64,000 nucleotides of DNA, taken from the NCBI GenBank assembly GCA_014843695.1, contig CM026390.1, positions 20,809,236 to 20,873,235 of the forward strand, written 5' to 3'. Source of the stretch: Archivesica marissinica. Its lineage: Eukaryota > Mollusca > Bivalvia > Venerida > Vesicomyidae. A model generated the notes under the pieces. The model saw nothing but the letters and a program-made list of their open reading frames with translations. It ran no database searches and was not told the DNA's origin. Positions 34,801-48,139 of this stretch are shown piece after piece (positions within the stretch are counted from its first letter, which is position 1; every line of letters begins with the position of its first letter). Made by a program: the position numbers and the translations under genes.

Positions 34801-37800
34801 TGTATCAGGGCTGTATCAGGCTGTATCGTGATGTATCAGGATGTATCAGGCTGTATCAGGCTGTATCGTGATGTATCGTGATGTATCAGGATGTATCAGG
34901 ATGTATCGGGATGTATCGGGATGTATCGGGATGTATCAGGATGTATCAGGGCTGTATCGGGATGTATCAGGGCTGTATCGGGCTGTATCAGGATGTATCA
35001 GGGCTGTATCGGGGCTGTATCGGGGATGTATCAGGGCTGTATCGGGGATGTATCAGGACTGTATTATGATGTATCGGGATGTATCAGGGCTGTATCGTGA
35101 TGTATCGGGATGTATCGGGCTGTATCAGGATTATCAGGGATGTATCGGGCTGTAACGTGATGTATCAGGATATATCGGGAATCTATCGTGATGTATCGGG
35201 CTGTATCAGGGCTGTATCAGGATGTATCACGATATATCGGGCTGTATCGTGATGTATCGGGATATATTGGGCTGTATCAGGGATGTATCAGGGATGTATC
35301 GGGCTGTATCGGGCTGTATCGTGATGTATCGGGATATATCGGGCTGTATCAGGGCTGTATCAGGGATATATCAGGGCTGTATCGTGATGTATCGGGATAT
35401 ATCGGGCTGTATCTGGATGTATCGGGATATATCGGGCTGTATCAGGGCTGTATCGGGATGTATCGGGATGTATCGGGATATATCGGGCTGTATCAGGGCT
35501 GTATCGGGATGTATCTGGATGTATCGGGATGTATCAGGATGTATCAGGGATGTATCGTGATGTATCAGGGCTGTATCGGGATGTATCAGGGATGTATCGT
35601 GATGTATCAGGGCTGTATCGGGCTGTATCGGGCTGTATCAGGGCTGTATCGGGATGTATCAGGGATGTATCAGGGATGTATCGGGGCTGTATCAGGGCTG
35701 TATCGGGCTGTATCAGGGCTGTATCTGGATGTATCGGGATATATCGGGCTGTATCGGGCTGTATCGGGGATGTATCAGGGATATATCAGGCTGTATCGGG
35801 ATGTATCAGGGCTGTATCAGGGCTGTATCGGGATGTATCAGGGCTGTATCGGGATATATCGGGCTGTATCAGGGCTGTATCGTGATGTATCGTGATGTAT
35901 CGGGTTGCATCGGGCTGTATCGTGATGAATCAGGATATATCAGGATGTATCGGGCTGTATCAGGATATATCGGGCTGTATCAGGGCTGTATCATGATGTA
36001 TCGGGCTGTATCGTGATGTATCATGATGTATCGGGCTGTATCGTGATGTATCAGGATGTATCAGGCTGTATCGGGCTGTATCGTGATGTATCGGGATATA
36101 TCGGGCTGTATCAGGGATGTATCGGGCTGTAGCGGGATTATCAGGGATGTATTTGGCTGTATCGGGCTGTATCAGGATGTATCAGGAATCTATCGTGATG
36201 TATCGGGCTGTATCAGGATGTATCAGGGATGTATCAGGATGTATCAGGATGTATCAGGGATGTATCAGGGCTGTATCAGGATGTATCAGGGATGTATCAG
36301 GCTGTATCAGGATGTATCAGGGCTGTATCAGGATGTATCAGGGCTGTATCAGGATGTATCAGGGCTGTATCAGTGTATCAGGATGTATCAGGGATGTATC
36401 AGGATGTATCAGGGATGTATCAGGGATGGATCGGGATGCATCAGACTGTATCGGGCTGTATTCGATTGTATCAGGCTGTATCGAGGATGTATCAGGGATG
36501 CATCGAGATGTATCATGGATGTATCGGGGATGTATCGGGGATGTATCGGGGTGTATCAGGGGTGTATCAGGGATGTATCGGGGATGTATCGGAATGTAGC
36601 GGGCAGTATCGGAATGTATCATGATGCATCAGACTGTATCAGGCTGTATCTGGATGTATCAGGGCTGTATCGGGCTGTATCGGGTATGTATCTGGGTGTA
36701 TCAGGGAGGTATCGGGGCTGTATCGGGATGTATCATGATGCATCAGGGCTGTATCGGGATGTATCGGGCTGTATCGGGTATGTATCGGGCAGTATCGGGA
36801 TGAATCAGGCTGTATCTGGATGTATCAGGGCTGTATCTGGATGGATCAGGGCTGTATCGGGATGTATCATGATGCATCACACTGTATCGAGCTGAATCGG
36901 GTATGTATCGGGATGTATCGGGCGGTATCAGGACTGTATCATGATGTATCAGGGCTGTATTGGTATGTATCATGATGTATCGGGCTGTATCGGGGGCTGG
37001 ATCGGGCTGTACCAGGGGTTGTATCGTGATGTATCGGGTTGCATCGGGGATGTATCAGGCTGTATCGGGATGTATCAGGCTGTATCGGGATGTATCAGGC
37101 TGTATCGGGGCTGTATCGGGATGTATCAGGCTGTATTGGGATGTATCAGGCTGTATCGGGCTGTATCAGGCTGTATCGGGATGTATCAGGGCTGTATCAG
37201 GCTGTATCGGGATGTATCAGGCTGTATCGGGATGTATCAGTGATGTGTATCGAGATGTATAAGGGCTGTATCGGGATGCATCAGGGGTGTATTGGGATGT
37301 ATCAGGGCTGTATCGGGATGTATCAGGGATGTATCGGGATGTATCGGGATGTATCGGGATATATCAGGCTGTATCAGGCTGTATCGGGATGTATCAGGCT
37401 GTATCAGGCTGTATCGTGATGTATCAGGATGTATCAGGATGTATCGGGATGTATTGGGCTGTATCGGGCTGTATCGGGATGTATCAGGCTGTATCAGGCT
37501 GTATCGTGATGTATCAGGCTGTATCAGGCTGTATCGTGATGTATCAGGCTGTATCAGGCTGTATCGTGATGTATCAGGATGTATCAGGATGTATCAGGAT
37601 GTATCGGGATGTATCAGGATGAATCAGGGCTGTATCGGGATGTATCCGGGCTGTATCAGGCTGTATCGTGATGTATCAGGGCTGTATCGGGGATGTATCA
37701 GGACTGTATCATGATGTATCGTGATGTATCGGGATGTATCAGGGCTGTATCGTGATGTATCGTGATGTATCGGGATGTATCGGGCTGTATCAGGATTATC

Positions 37801-40800
37801 AGGGATGTATCGGGCTGTAACGTGATGTATCAGGATATATCGGGAATCTATCGTGATGTATCAGGGCTGTATCGGGCTGTATCGGGCTGTATCGGGTATG
37901 TATCTGGGTGTATCAGGGAGGTATCGGGATGTATCATGATGCATCAGGGCTGTATCGGGATGTATCGGGCTGTATCGGGTATGTATCGGGCAGTATCGGG
38001 ATGAATCAGGCTGTATCTGGATGTATCAGGGCTGTATCTGGATGGATCAGGGCTGTATCGGGATGTATCGGGATGTATCGGGCGGTATCAGGACTGTATC
38101 ATGATGTATCAGGGCTGTATTGGTATGTATCATGATGTATCGGGCTGTATCGGGGGCTGGATCGGGCTGTACCAGGGGTTGTATCGTGATGTATCGGGTT
38201 GCATCGGGGTGTATCGGGCTGTATTGGGATGTATCAGAGATGTATCGGGATGTATCAGGGCTGTATCGGGGATGTATCAGGCTGTATCGGGATATATCAG
38301 GCTGTATCGGGATGTATCAGGCTGTATCGGGATGTATCAGGCTGTATCGGGCTGTATCAGGCTGTATCGGGCTGTATCAGGCTGTATTGGGATGTATCAG
38401 GCTGTATCGGGCTGTATCAGGCTGTATCGGGATGTATCAGGGCTGTATCAGGCTGTATCGGGATGTATCAGGCTGTATCGGGATGTATCAGTGATGTGTA
38501 TCGAGATGTATAAGGGCTGTATCGGGATGCATCAGGGGTGTATTGGGATGTATCAGGGCTGTATCGGGATGTATCAGGGATGTATCGGGATGTATCGGGA
38601 TGTATCGGGATGTATCGGGATGTATCGGGATATATCAGGCTGTATCAGGATGTATCGGGATGTATTGGGCTGTATCGGGCTGTATCGGGATGTATCAGGC
38701 TGTATCAGGCTGTATCGTGATGTATCAGGCTGTATCGTGATGTATCGTGATGTATCAGGCTGTATCGTGATGTATCAGGATGTATCAGGATGTATCGGGA
38801 TGTATCAGGATGTATCAGGGCTGTATCGGGATGTATCAGGGCTGTATCAGGCTGTATCGTGATGTATCAGGATGTATCAGGCTGTATCAGGCTGTATCGT
38901 GATGTATCGTGATGTATCAGGATGTATCAGGATGTATCAGGATGTATCGGGATGTATCGGGATGTATCAGGATGTATCAGGGCTGTATCGGGATGTATCA
39001 GGGCTGTATCGGGCTGTATCAGGATGTATCAGGGCTGTATCGGGGATGTATCAGGGCTGTATCGGGGATGTATCAGGACTGTATTATGATGTATCGGGAT
39101 GTATCAGGGCTGTATCGTGATGTATCGTGATGTATCGGGATGTATCGGGCTGTATCAGGATTATCTGGGATGTATCAGGCTGTAACGTGATGTATCAGGA
39201 TATATCGGGAATCTATCGTGATGTATCGGGCTGTATCAGGGCTGTATCAGGATGTATCACGATATATCAGGCTGTATCGTGATGTATCGGGATGTATTGG
39301 GCTGTATCAGGGATGTATCGGGCTGTATCAGGATTATCAGGGATGTATCGGGCTGTAACGTGATGTATCAGGATATATCGGGAATCTATCGTGATGTATC
39401 GGGCTGTATCAGGGCTGTATCGGGATGTATCATGATGCATCAGGGCTGTATCGGGCTGTATCGGGATGTATCGGGCTGTATCGGGTATGTATCGGGCAGT
39501 ATCGGGATGAATCAGGCTGTATCTGGATGAATCAGGGCTGTATCTGGATGGATCAGGGCTGTATCGGGATGTATCATGATGCATCACACTGTATCGAGCT
39601 GAATCGGGTATGTATCGGGATGTATCGGGCGGTATCAGGACTGTATCATGATGTATCAGGGCTGTATTGGTATGTATCATGATGTATCGGGCTGTATCGG
39701 GGGCTGGATCGGGCTGTACCAGGGGTTGTATCGTGATGTATCGGGTTGCATCGGGGTGTATCGGGCTGTATCGGGATGTATCAGAGATGTATCGGGATGT
39801 ATCAGGGCTGTATCGGGGATGTATCAGGCTGTATCGGGATGTATCAGGCTGTATCGGGATGTATCAGGCTGTATCGGGGCTGTATCGGGGCTGTATCGGG
39901 GATGTATCAGGCTGTATTGGGATGTATCAGGCTGTATCGGGCTGTATCAGGCTGTATCGGGATGTATCGGGATGTATCAGGGCTGTATCAGGCTGTATCG
40001 GGATGTATCAGGCTGTATCGGGATGTATCAGTGATGTGTATCGAGATGTATAAGGGCTGTATCGGGATGCATCAGGGGTGTATTGGGATGTATCAGGGCT
40101 GTATCGGGATGTATCAGGGATGTATCGGGCCGTATCGGGTATGTATCGTGGATGTATCAGGGATGTATCGGAATGTATCAGGCGGTATCGGAATGTATCA
40201 TGATGCATCAGACTGTATCGGGCTGTATCGGACCCTATCATGATGTATCAGGGCTGTATCAGGATGTATCATGATGCATCAGACTGTATAGTGATGTATC
40301 GGGCGGTATCGGAATGTATCGTGATGTATCGTGATGTATCGGGTGGTATCGGGATGTATCATGATGTATCGTGATGTATCGGGTGGTATCGGGATGTATC
40401 ATGATGTATAGTGATGTATCAAGATGTATCGGGTGGTATCGGAATGTATCGTGATGTATCGGGATATATCGTGATGTATCGGGCTGTATCAGGATGTATC
40501 ATGGCTGTATCAGGATGTATCAGGGATGTATCAGGGCTGTATCAGGATGTATCAGGGCTGTATCAGGATGTATCAGGGCTGTATCAGGGATGTATCAGGA
40601 TGTATCAGGGCTGTATCAGGATGTATCAGGATGTATCAGGATGTATCAGGATGTATCGTGATGTATCAGGATGTATCAGGATGTATCGTGATGTATCAGG
40701 GATGTATCAGGATGTATCGTGATGTATCAGGGATGTATCAGGATGTATCGTGATGTATCGTGATGTATCGTGATGTATCAGGATGTATCAGGATGTATCA

Positions 40801-43602
40801 GGCTGTATCAGGCTGTATCGTGATGTATCAGGGATGTATCAGGATGTATCGTGATGTATCAGGATGTATCGTGATGTATCAGGATGTATCAGGATGTATC
40901 AGGGATGTATCAGGGATGTATCAGGGATGTATCGGGATGTATCAGGGATGTATCAGGGATGGATCGGGATGTATCAGGGATGTATCAGGGATGGATCGGG
41001 ATGCATCAGACTGTATCGGGCTGTATTCGATTGTATCAGGCTGTATCAGGGATGCATCGAGATGTATCATGGATGTATCGGGGTGTATCAGGGGTGTATC
41101 AGACTGTATCGGGCTGTATTCGATTGTATCAGGCTGTATCGGGGATGCATCGAGATGTATCATGGATGTATCGGGGATGTATCGGGGTGTATCAGGGGTG
41201 TATCAGAATGTAGCGGGCGGTATCGGAATGTATCATGATGCATCAGACTGTATCAGTGATGTATCAGGATGTATCGGGATGTATCAGAATGTATCGGGAT
41301 GTATCGGGCTGTATCAGGCTGTATCGGACTGCATCGCTATATATCGGGCTGTATCTGGATGTATCAGGACTGTATCATGATGTATCAGGCTGTATCGGAC
41401 TGCATCGCTATATATCGGGCTGTATCTGGATGTATCAGGACTGTATCATGATGTATCAGGGCTGTATCGGGATGTATCAGGCTGTATCGGGATGTATCAG
41501 GGCTGTATCGGGATGTATCGGGCTGTATCGGGATGTATCGGGATGTATCAGGCTGTATCAGGCTGTATCGGACTGCATCGCTATATATCGGGCTGTATCT
41601 GGATGTATCAGGACTGTATCATGATGTATCAGGGCTGTATCGGGATGTATCAGGCTGTATCGGGATGTATCAGGCTGTATCGGGATTATCATGATGCATC
41701 GGACTGTATCGTGATGTATCGGGGGCTGTATTGGGGGCTACATCTGGCTGTATCGGGGCTGTAACATGATGTATCGGGCTGGATCGGGGGCTGGATCGGG
41801 GGCTGTATCGTGATGTATCGGGTTGCATTGGGGTGTATCATGGATGTATCAGGCTGTATTAGGGATGTATCGGGCTGTATCGGGATGTATCAGTGATGTA
41901 TCGGGATGTATCAGGATGTATCATGGATGTATCGGGATGCATCAGGGGTGTATTGGGATGTATCAGGGGTGTATTGGGATGTATCGGGATGTATTGGGAT
42001 GTATCAGGGGTGTATCGGGATGTATCAGGGATGTATCATGGTTGTATCGGGGCTGTATCGGGATGTATCAGGGCTGTATCAGGATGTATCATGGTTGTAT
42101 CAGGATGTATCAGGGCTGTATCAGGATGTATCAGGGCTGTATCGGGATGTATCAGGGATGTATCAGGACTGTATTATGATGTATCAAGGCTGTATCGGGA
42201 TGTATCAGGGATGTATCGGGATGTATCAGTCTGTATCGGGATGTATCAGGGATGTATCGGGATGTATCAGTCTGTATCGGGATGTATCAGGGCTGTATCG
42301 GGATGTATCAGGGCTGTATCGGGCTGTATCAGGATGTATCAGGGCTGTATCAGGGATGTATCAGGGCTGTATCGAGGGATGTATCAGGACTGTATCGGGA
42401 TGTATCAGGACTGTATTATGATGTATCGGGATGTATCAGGGCTGTATCGGGGATGTATCAGGACGGTATTATGATGTATCAGGGCTGTATCGGGGATGTA
42501 TCAGGACTGTATTATGATGTATCAGGGCTGTATCGGGATGTATCAGGATGTATCAGGGCTGTATCGGGGATGTATCAGGGCTGTATCGGGGATGTATCAG
42601 GACTGTATTATGATGTATCAGGGCTGTATCGGGGATGTATCAGGACTGTATTATGATGTATCAGGGCTGTATCAGGGCTGTATTATGATGTATCAGGGCT
42701 GTATCGGGATGTATCAGGATGTATCAGGGCTGTATCGGGATGTATCAGGGCTGTATCGGGATGTATCAGGGCTGTATCAGGGCTGTATCGGGATGTATCA
42801 GGGATGGATCGGGATGCATCAGACTGTATTTGGGCTGTATTCGATTGTATCAGGCTGTATCGGGGATGTATCAGGGACGCATCGAGATGTATCATGGATG
42901 TATCGGGGTGTATCAGGGGTGTATCAGGGATGTATCGGGGATGTATCGGAATGTAGCGGGCAGTATCGGAATGTATCATGATGCATCAGACTGTATCAGG
43001 CTGTATCTGGATGTATCAGGCTGTATCGGGTATGTATCTGGGTGTATCAGGGAGGTATCGGGGCTGTATCGGGATGTATCATGATGCATCAGGGCTGTAT
43101 CGGGATGTATTGGGCTGTATCGGGATTATCAGGGCTGTATCGGGATGTATCAGGGCTGTATCGGGCTGTATCAGGGCTGTATCGGGATGTATCAGGGCTG
43201 TATCGGGATGTATCAGGGCTGTATCGGGATGTATCAGGATGTATCAGGGCTGTATCGGGATGTATCAGGGCTGTATCGGGATGTATCAGGGCTGTATCGG
43301 GATGTATCAGGATGTATCAGGGCTGTATCGGGGATGAATAAGGACTGTATTATGATGTATCAGGATGTATCAGGGCTGTATCGGGGATGTATTGGGGATG
43401 TATCAGGACTGTATTATGATGTATCAGGGCTGTATCGGGGATGTATCAGGACTGTATTATGATGTATCAGGGCTGTATCAGGGCTGTATTATGATGTATC
43501 AGGGCTGTATCGGGATGTATCAGGGCTGTATCGGGATGTATCAGGGCTGTATCGGGGATGTATCAGGACTGTATTATGATGTATCAGGGTTGTATTGGGG
43601 AT
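19862..43602 (+). repeat. Giant decanucleotide satellite, block 1 (23.7 kb)
   Basis: A nearly uninterrupted tandem array of 10- and 11-bp units TGTATC(G/A)GG(G)(A/C), with common forms TGTATCGGGC, TGTATCGGGA, TGTATCAGGA and TGTATCAGGGC. Less common variants include GTGA, TATATC, TGCATC and CGGACC units. Variant units occur in ordered strings that are themselves repeated, showing higher-order structure. The minus strand, which is sense for C2CD5, reads GATACAGCCC / GATACATCCC. Because units rarely contain a stop, all three plus frames stay open for hundreds of codons; these are not genes. Confidence 0.98.
23160..23711 (+). repeat. 276-bp higher-order duplication inside the satellite
   Basis: The stretch starting at 23160 recurs at 23436 with identical variant order, including the rare forms TATAACGGGC, GCATCAGGGC and TGTATTGTG. 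Confidence 0.85.
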
Positions 43603-44038
43603 GGCCCCGTTTTATCAACGGTCGTAAGTCAGTCTTAGTTAAGATTATTGCTTAAGACCGAGTTACGCCGTCGTAACGTCTAAGTTAAGACCACGGTCCG
43701 TTTTATCAACAAAGTCTCAGCTAAGATATCGTAAATAAAGTCTTAACTTTACGACTGGTTCGATGCAGTCGCAACTTCGGAAAAAGTCTTAAAAATGGCG
43801 GCCAAATCAGCAGAATCCGTGCATCAGAGACGTGATGCAAGAATATTCAGGGCCGGTAGAGACATTGGAGACGTGTGACACCAATATCCTGTCCCGATAT
43901 CGCAGGACGAGGCTATGGATTGTCCTGCTTGACAATATGGTGGGGGAATGACTTGGACAAGGGGACCAACCACTCTCATTCGATACCCGGTTTGACCTAG
44001 GTAAAGTGAAATTGATATATTTCTATATCTTATATTAT

Positions 44039-44385
<347 letters not shown>

Positions 44386-44707
44386 TAAGGTGAATATAAT
44401 CATTGTTATTCTGCGTACACTCTATGTACAGTAGCTCCCTTATATTCTATTGTCAAATTATTATAATTACAAGGGAGGCTACTTCCATAAGAATCTATTG
44501 CTATTTATATCGATACTAAGCACAAGTGTTATTATGATTTTGGAACTGAATGACGATACGTATTCTGTTTCTGCAACGCATTAACTAAGTAAATTGATAC
44601 ATTGTGCAGGTAGGGAATTAAATGCTTGTGTTTATAATGTTGTCTGTTTCTTTTTAAATGCTCGTGTATTGCTACAGTATTCGTACACATAATTAAACAT
44701 CCCCACG

Positions 44708-44866
44708 TGTCCAAATGTTTTTCTGGACAGGCTTAGCCGACCTAAGCGGTTAACCAGTACTAAACTATGTATGTGAGGTGACTTGCTCAATGACACTACA
44801 TACGTGGACTGACCGAGTATCGAACATGGGACAGTTTGGTTCCAAATCCGACACCATGCCACGGAC
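44708..44866 (-). repeat. tRNA-like SINE fragment
   Basis: On the minus strand: GTCCGTGGCATGGTGTCGG (box-A-like) then GTTCGATACTCGG (box B-like) and CATTGAGCAAGTCACCTC. Sits head-to-tail with the family A copy at 44871. Confidence 0.5.
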
Positions 44867-44870
44867 GCCC

Positions 44871-44982
44871 GGAGGAAATCGTCCTGTTCAATCTGTCACC
44901 GTACCATATCACATACTGTCCATCGAACCAGGGTTGAATTGGTGAGAAGCGAGCATGGCTAACTACTGCGCGAATTGGACAG
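44871..44982 (-). repeat. SINE family A, truncated
   Basis: Right-hand half of the family (head region on the minus strand): GTCCAATTCGCGCAGTAGTT, CTCGCTTCTCACCAATTC, ATGTGATATGGTACGGTGAC. Confidence 0.75.
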
Positions 44983-45423
44983 CCAAAAGAAGTGTAATCC
45001 ATATTACAAGTTGTCATGATTGATCTTAATGCGATGATAGACACGATGAGTCGGGATGACCATAATTATATATAGATACACTGTCCAGTTTGAAATCAAT
45101 CTTCTTCTTGGTGATTTCGGCACTCCCTCAATATAATAATCGGAATATATCGAACTCTGTGTTTACATGTATATTGGGTTACGAACTACTACCACAACCA
45201 ATGACCACAAAGTTGCATTGTAATATAATTATAGTGTGTTGAAAACACTGACTGTTTTATGTATCAATAATAGTTGAAACGTTGTGTTCATTTCAGATGC
45301 TTATTGATTTAGATACCTATCAAAGGGTGATGTATTGTCCAAAGTCGCAGATTTTCATGGCATCAACAGGTAGGTGAACTCTTTTTCGACATGATCATTA
45401 ATTGCTAAGTTTATTCGATTAGC

Positions 45424-45650
45424 TGTCTGATTAGCGTAGTGATTAGCACGCTCTCTTCTAGTCAATGCATTCCGGGTTCCTTACACTGACTGAGAAGTGT
45501 GTGAGATGGTACGGTGGTCCCCAAATCGGACATGTGAGTTTTCTCCGGTTATGTCCCACACGAATGACTACATAATTATACGCTTTCAACGAGAGTGCTT
45601 AATATTATAATCTTGTTTCGAAAATGTTGTAAAGTAAATAATATTTATAC
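45424..45650 (+). repeat. tRNA-derived SINE, family A
   Basis: TGTCTGATTAGCGTAGTGAT (box A), a degraded box B (TTCCGGGTTCC), GTGTGAGATGGTACGGTGG, then tail GAGAGTGCTTAATATTATAA. Inserted just after exon remnant 2 of the Harbinger transposase. Confidence 0.8.
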
Positions 45651-46380
45651 AGTTGATTATTCTAACATTAACAATGAAGAACGATGTAAAAGCACAAAAG
45701 TTAACCATAGTTTTTTCAAAAACAGAATTAGACCGAACTCCAAATATAATTAGTTTCGTCACAGCAACCCAGATTTATGGAATAGTTTCCATCTTATTAA
45801 TGTACATACACTGTACTAATCACTTATACATTGTTCTTAAATTTAATATCTGTCAGGTCCACCCTCACAAATGCTTAATATTAATGATGCATGTCCAAAT
45901 TTTGTTCACAATCATTCCAGTGTTCAAATTTATCAGATAGAAATGTAGAACTTTGATGTTAATAGAGTTGTTATATGTTATATCTTGCAGATTCCCTGAT
46001 GATATGGCTTTAATTGATGTACAGCAGGATTTTTATCAGAAGTGCCATATTATACAGAATACAGTTGGCTCTGTTGATGGTCTATTGATCTATGATTGTG
46101 TGATAGCATGGCCAAGAAAATCAAGAGTGGACAACACTATTTCAACAGATCAGTTCATGCCGCTGTCAACACCACTTGATTTAAGGACACTAATCTTAGC
46201 TGTCATATTTACAGTTTAGAAATCTTGAAAACGGATGAAAACTGAGCAACTATCCGGTGATACAAATGCATACTGTTTGGTACTTTTCTTTTATAGACTA
46301 TTAAGATTTCATTTTGACAAGCGGCACAGTTTTAAAAATTATGAAAGAAATTTAAGGTTTCCACAAATAAAGCAAACAAT

Positions 46381-46403
46381 AGATATATATATATATATAT
46401 ATG
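46381..46403 (+). repeat. (AT)n microsatellite
   Basis: About eleven AT dinucleotides in a row inside the Harbinger-type element. Confidence 0.9.
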
Positions 46404-46751
46404 TATGCCAAACAAGCAAAATTAGATGTGCATGAAAACACCCTGGTAATTATATGGTATTGAAGCCTGTGTACAAACAAGATTGTCTATCATACTGTGT
46501 TCACTACAGATCTTCAATCTATATCTTGTGCAACTATGAAATCAGAAATGATGATGCAACAAAACACGAAAATATATTCACAGTAAATATAATTTGTTGT
46601 ATCAGATTGCATAGGGTGTGACAGACAGACTTTGGTGTGAAAATGTAACTGCTTCAATATACTTCCCACTACACTGTAACAGAAGCTGTAACATTACACA
46701 AAGCAATCCGATACAATATATATGTTGATATACATAATACATGAATACCTG

Positions 46752-46985
46752 TGAGTGTTTTACGTTTATTTATCATAGTTACCAGTTGCCCATTTTAGCG
46801 ACACCTACTGAAGAGATTAGTTATATTAGATTTGGAGGATAGTGCAATGATGTCTCCTCCAGTTCTTTTATTTGCATTGTGTAAAGCACCGGCACAAGAC
46901 CTCTGTTTAAATTCTCATCTGAAAGACTTATGATTTTAGTATGGTATAGCGGGGTCTCGAACGGGGTAAAAAGCCCATGTGATCT
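46752..46985 (+). repeat. SINE-like repeat, family E
   Basis: Shares TTTTACGTTTATTTATCATA, TTGGAGGATAGTGCA and GTGTAAAGCACCGGCAC with the copy at 14435-14735. Confidence 0.6.
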
Positions 46986-47764
46986 AGTTTTTTTATTGTT
47001 TTTTCTTTCTTGTTCCTACGATATAATTATAAGAGGATATGTGTTTGTTTCAGTGTATGATCGAATAATATTTCACCAAATGAACATTGAAAGCATTATT
47101 ACCAAGTGTGAAGCTAGTCACGAGTGGTATTAATAGCTTTCTATGTTTTTGAGTAAAGTATTATGATCATTCACTTAACAAACAAATTTTCTTTTTATTT
47201 TGGCTGACGTGTTTTTATGATAGAAAATGATGCAAATGTGCCATGGGCTAAATCGTACTTAGACAACAATATGTGACGTAATAAATGACTGCTCGAGTCC
47301 TTAAATGTACGTGCTGCCAACATTTCAACAAACACATTCTTTGTACCACAAATTCAAAGCATTGTTACTTTTAGCTTCCTACTTAATCCTTTTCATTATG
47401 TATGTTGTTGTATGTTATATGTGTTTTATGGTTTGCAATACATATTGTTTAAACCAATTCATCTTGGCAATTCTATGATAATTCTATTCCATATATGCCA
47501 GGATTAAAAACTGCATTACCCATATTATCAGTAATGTTACAAGTGTCAATATGTATCTCTATATGTATTATAAAATTATATTGGGGTATATTTGCAGTGA
47601 CATTATAAATAATGAAATTTAGAATAGTTCCGTTGTTTTATTTCTACTTCATAACATCCATGATTGTGCTGGTTATAATTAGTTTCAATATAACTTACCG
47701 ACCAAGTTAACTTGACAACAATTTGGTAGTTAAAGCGACCATTTATCATCATCTTTGATCTATT

Positions 47765-47870
47765 GTGTTTTTGAGCTTAATTATCGTCGCTATCGGTTGC
47801 CCATATGAGCGACGCCTCTTGAAGAGATTAGTCATTTTAGATGTTTGAGGATATTGCAGTGATAGAGACA
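47765..47870 (+). repeat. Family E fragment
   Basis: Contains GTTGCCCATATGAGCGACG and CTTGAAGAGATTAGTCAT, matching 15215-15300; it is interrupted by the family C SINE that follows. Confidence 0.6.
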
Positions 47871-47875
47871 GAGAC

Positions 47876-48139
47876 GGAGTATGTGGTTGATTGGTTAATG
47901 TTGTTGACTTCGAATCACTTGCCTCTCACAGCTGATGTTTACACTCTCACCAGGGGTGTCGGATTATTTTGTGCAAGGAAACTGTTCGGAATGTTTGTGG
48001 TTCTACCCAGGCAGGTGACCTTTCACACTTGACATACTGTATGGAGGGGCGCCCAGGATCTTCCTCCACCAATAATAGTTGGAAAGTCACCATATTTCTT
48101 GAGCTGTTGGTGATACATTAAACCCCAAAAACAAACAAG
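47876..48139 (+). repeat. tRNA-derived SINE, family C (diverged head)
   Basis: Head TGTGGTTGATTGGTTAATG, then TTGACTTCGAATCACTTGCC, GTGGTTCTACCCAGG, TCCTCCACCAATAATAGTTG, and the tail CATTAAACCCCAAAAACAAA. Confidence 0.75.

Noticed and set aside
19814..43660. Dozens of long plus- and minus-strand open frames (up to 360 codons) with repeats such as MYRDVSGCIG or YIPDTARYSP
   Set aside because: They are translations of the 10/11-bp satellite. All three plus frames stay open at once, the peptides are the same string in shifted registers, and the region is an intron of C2CD5.
45653..45940. 95-codon frame in the Harbinger-type element
   Set aside because: Composition and lack of motifs look like AT-rich intron between transposase exon remnants.
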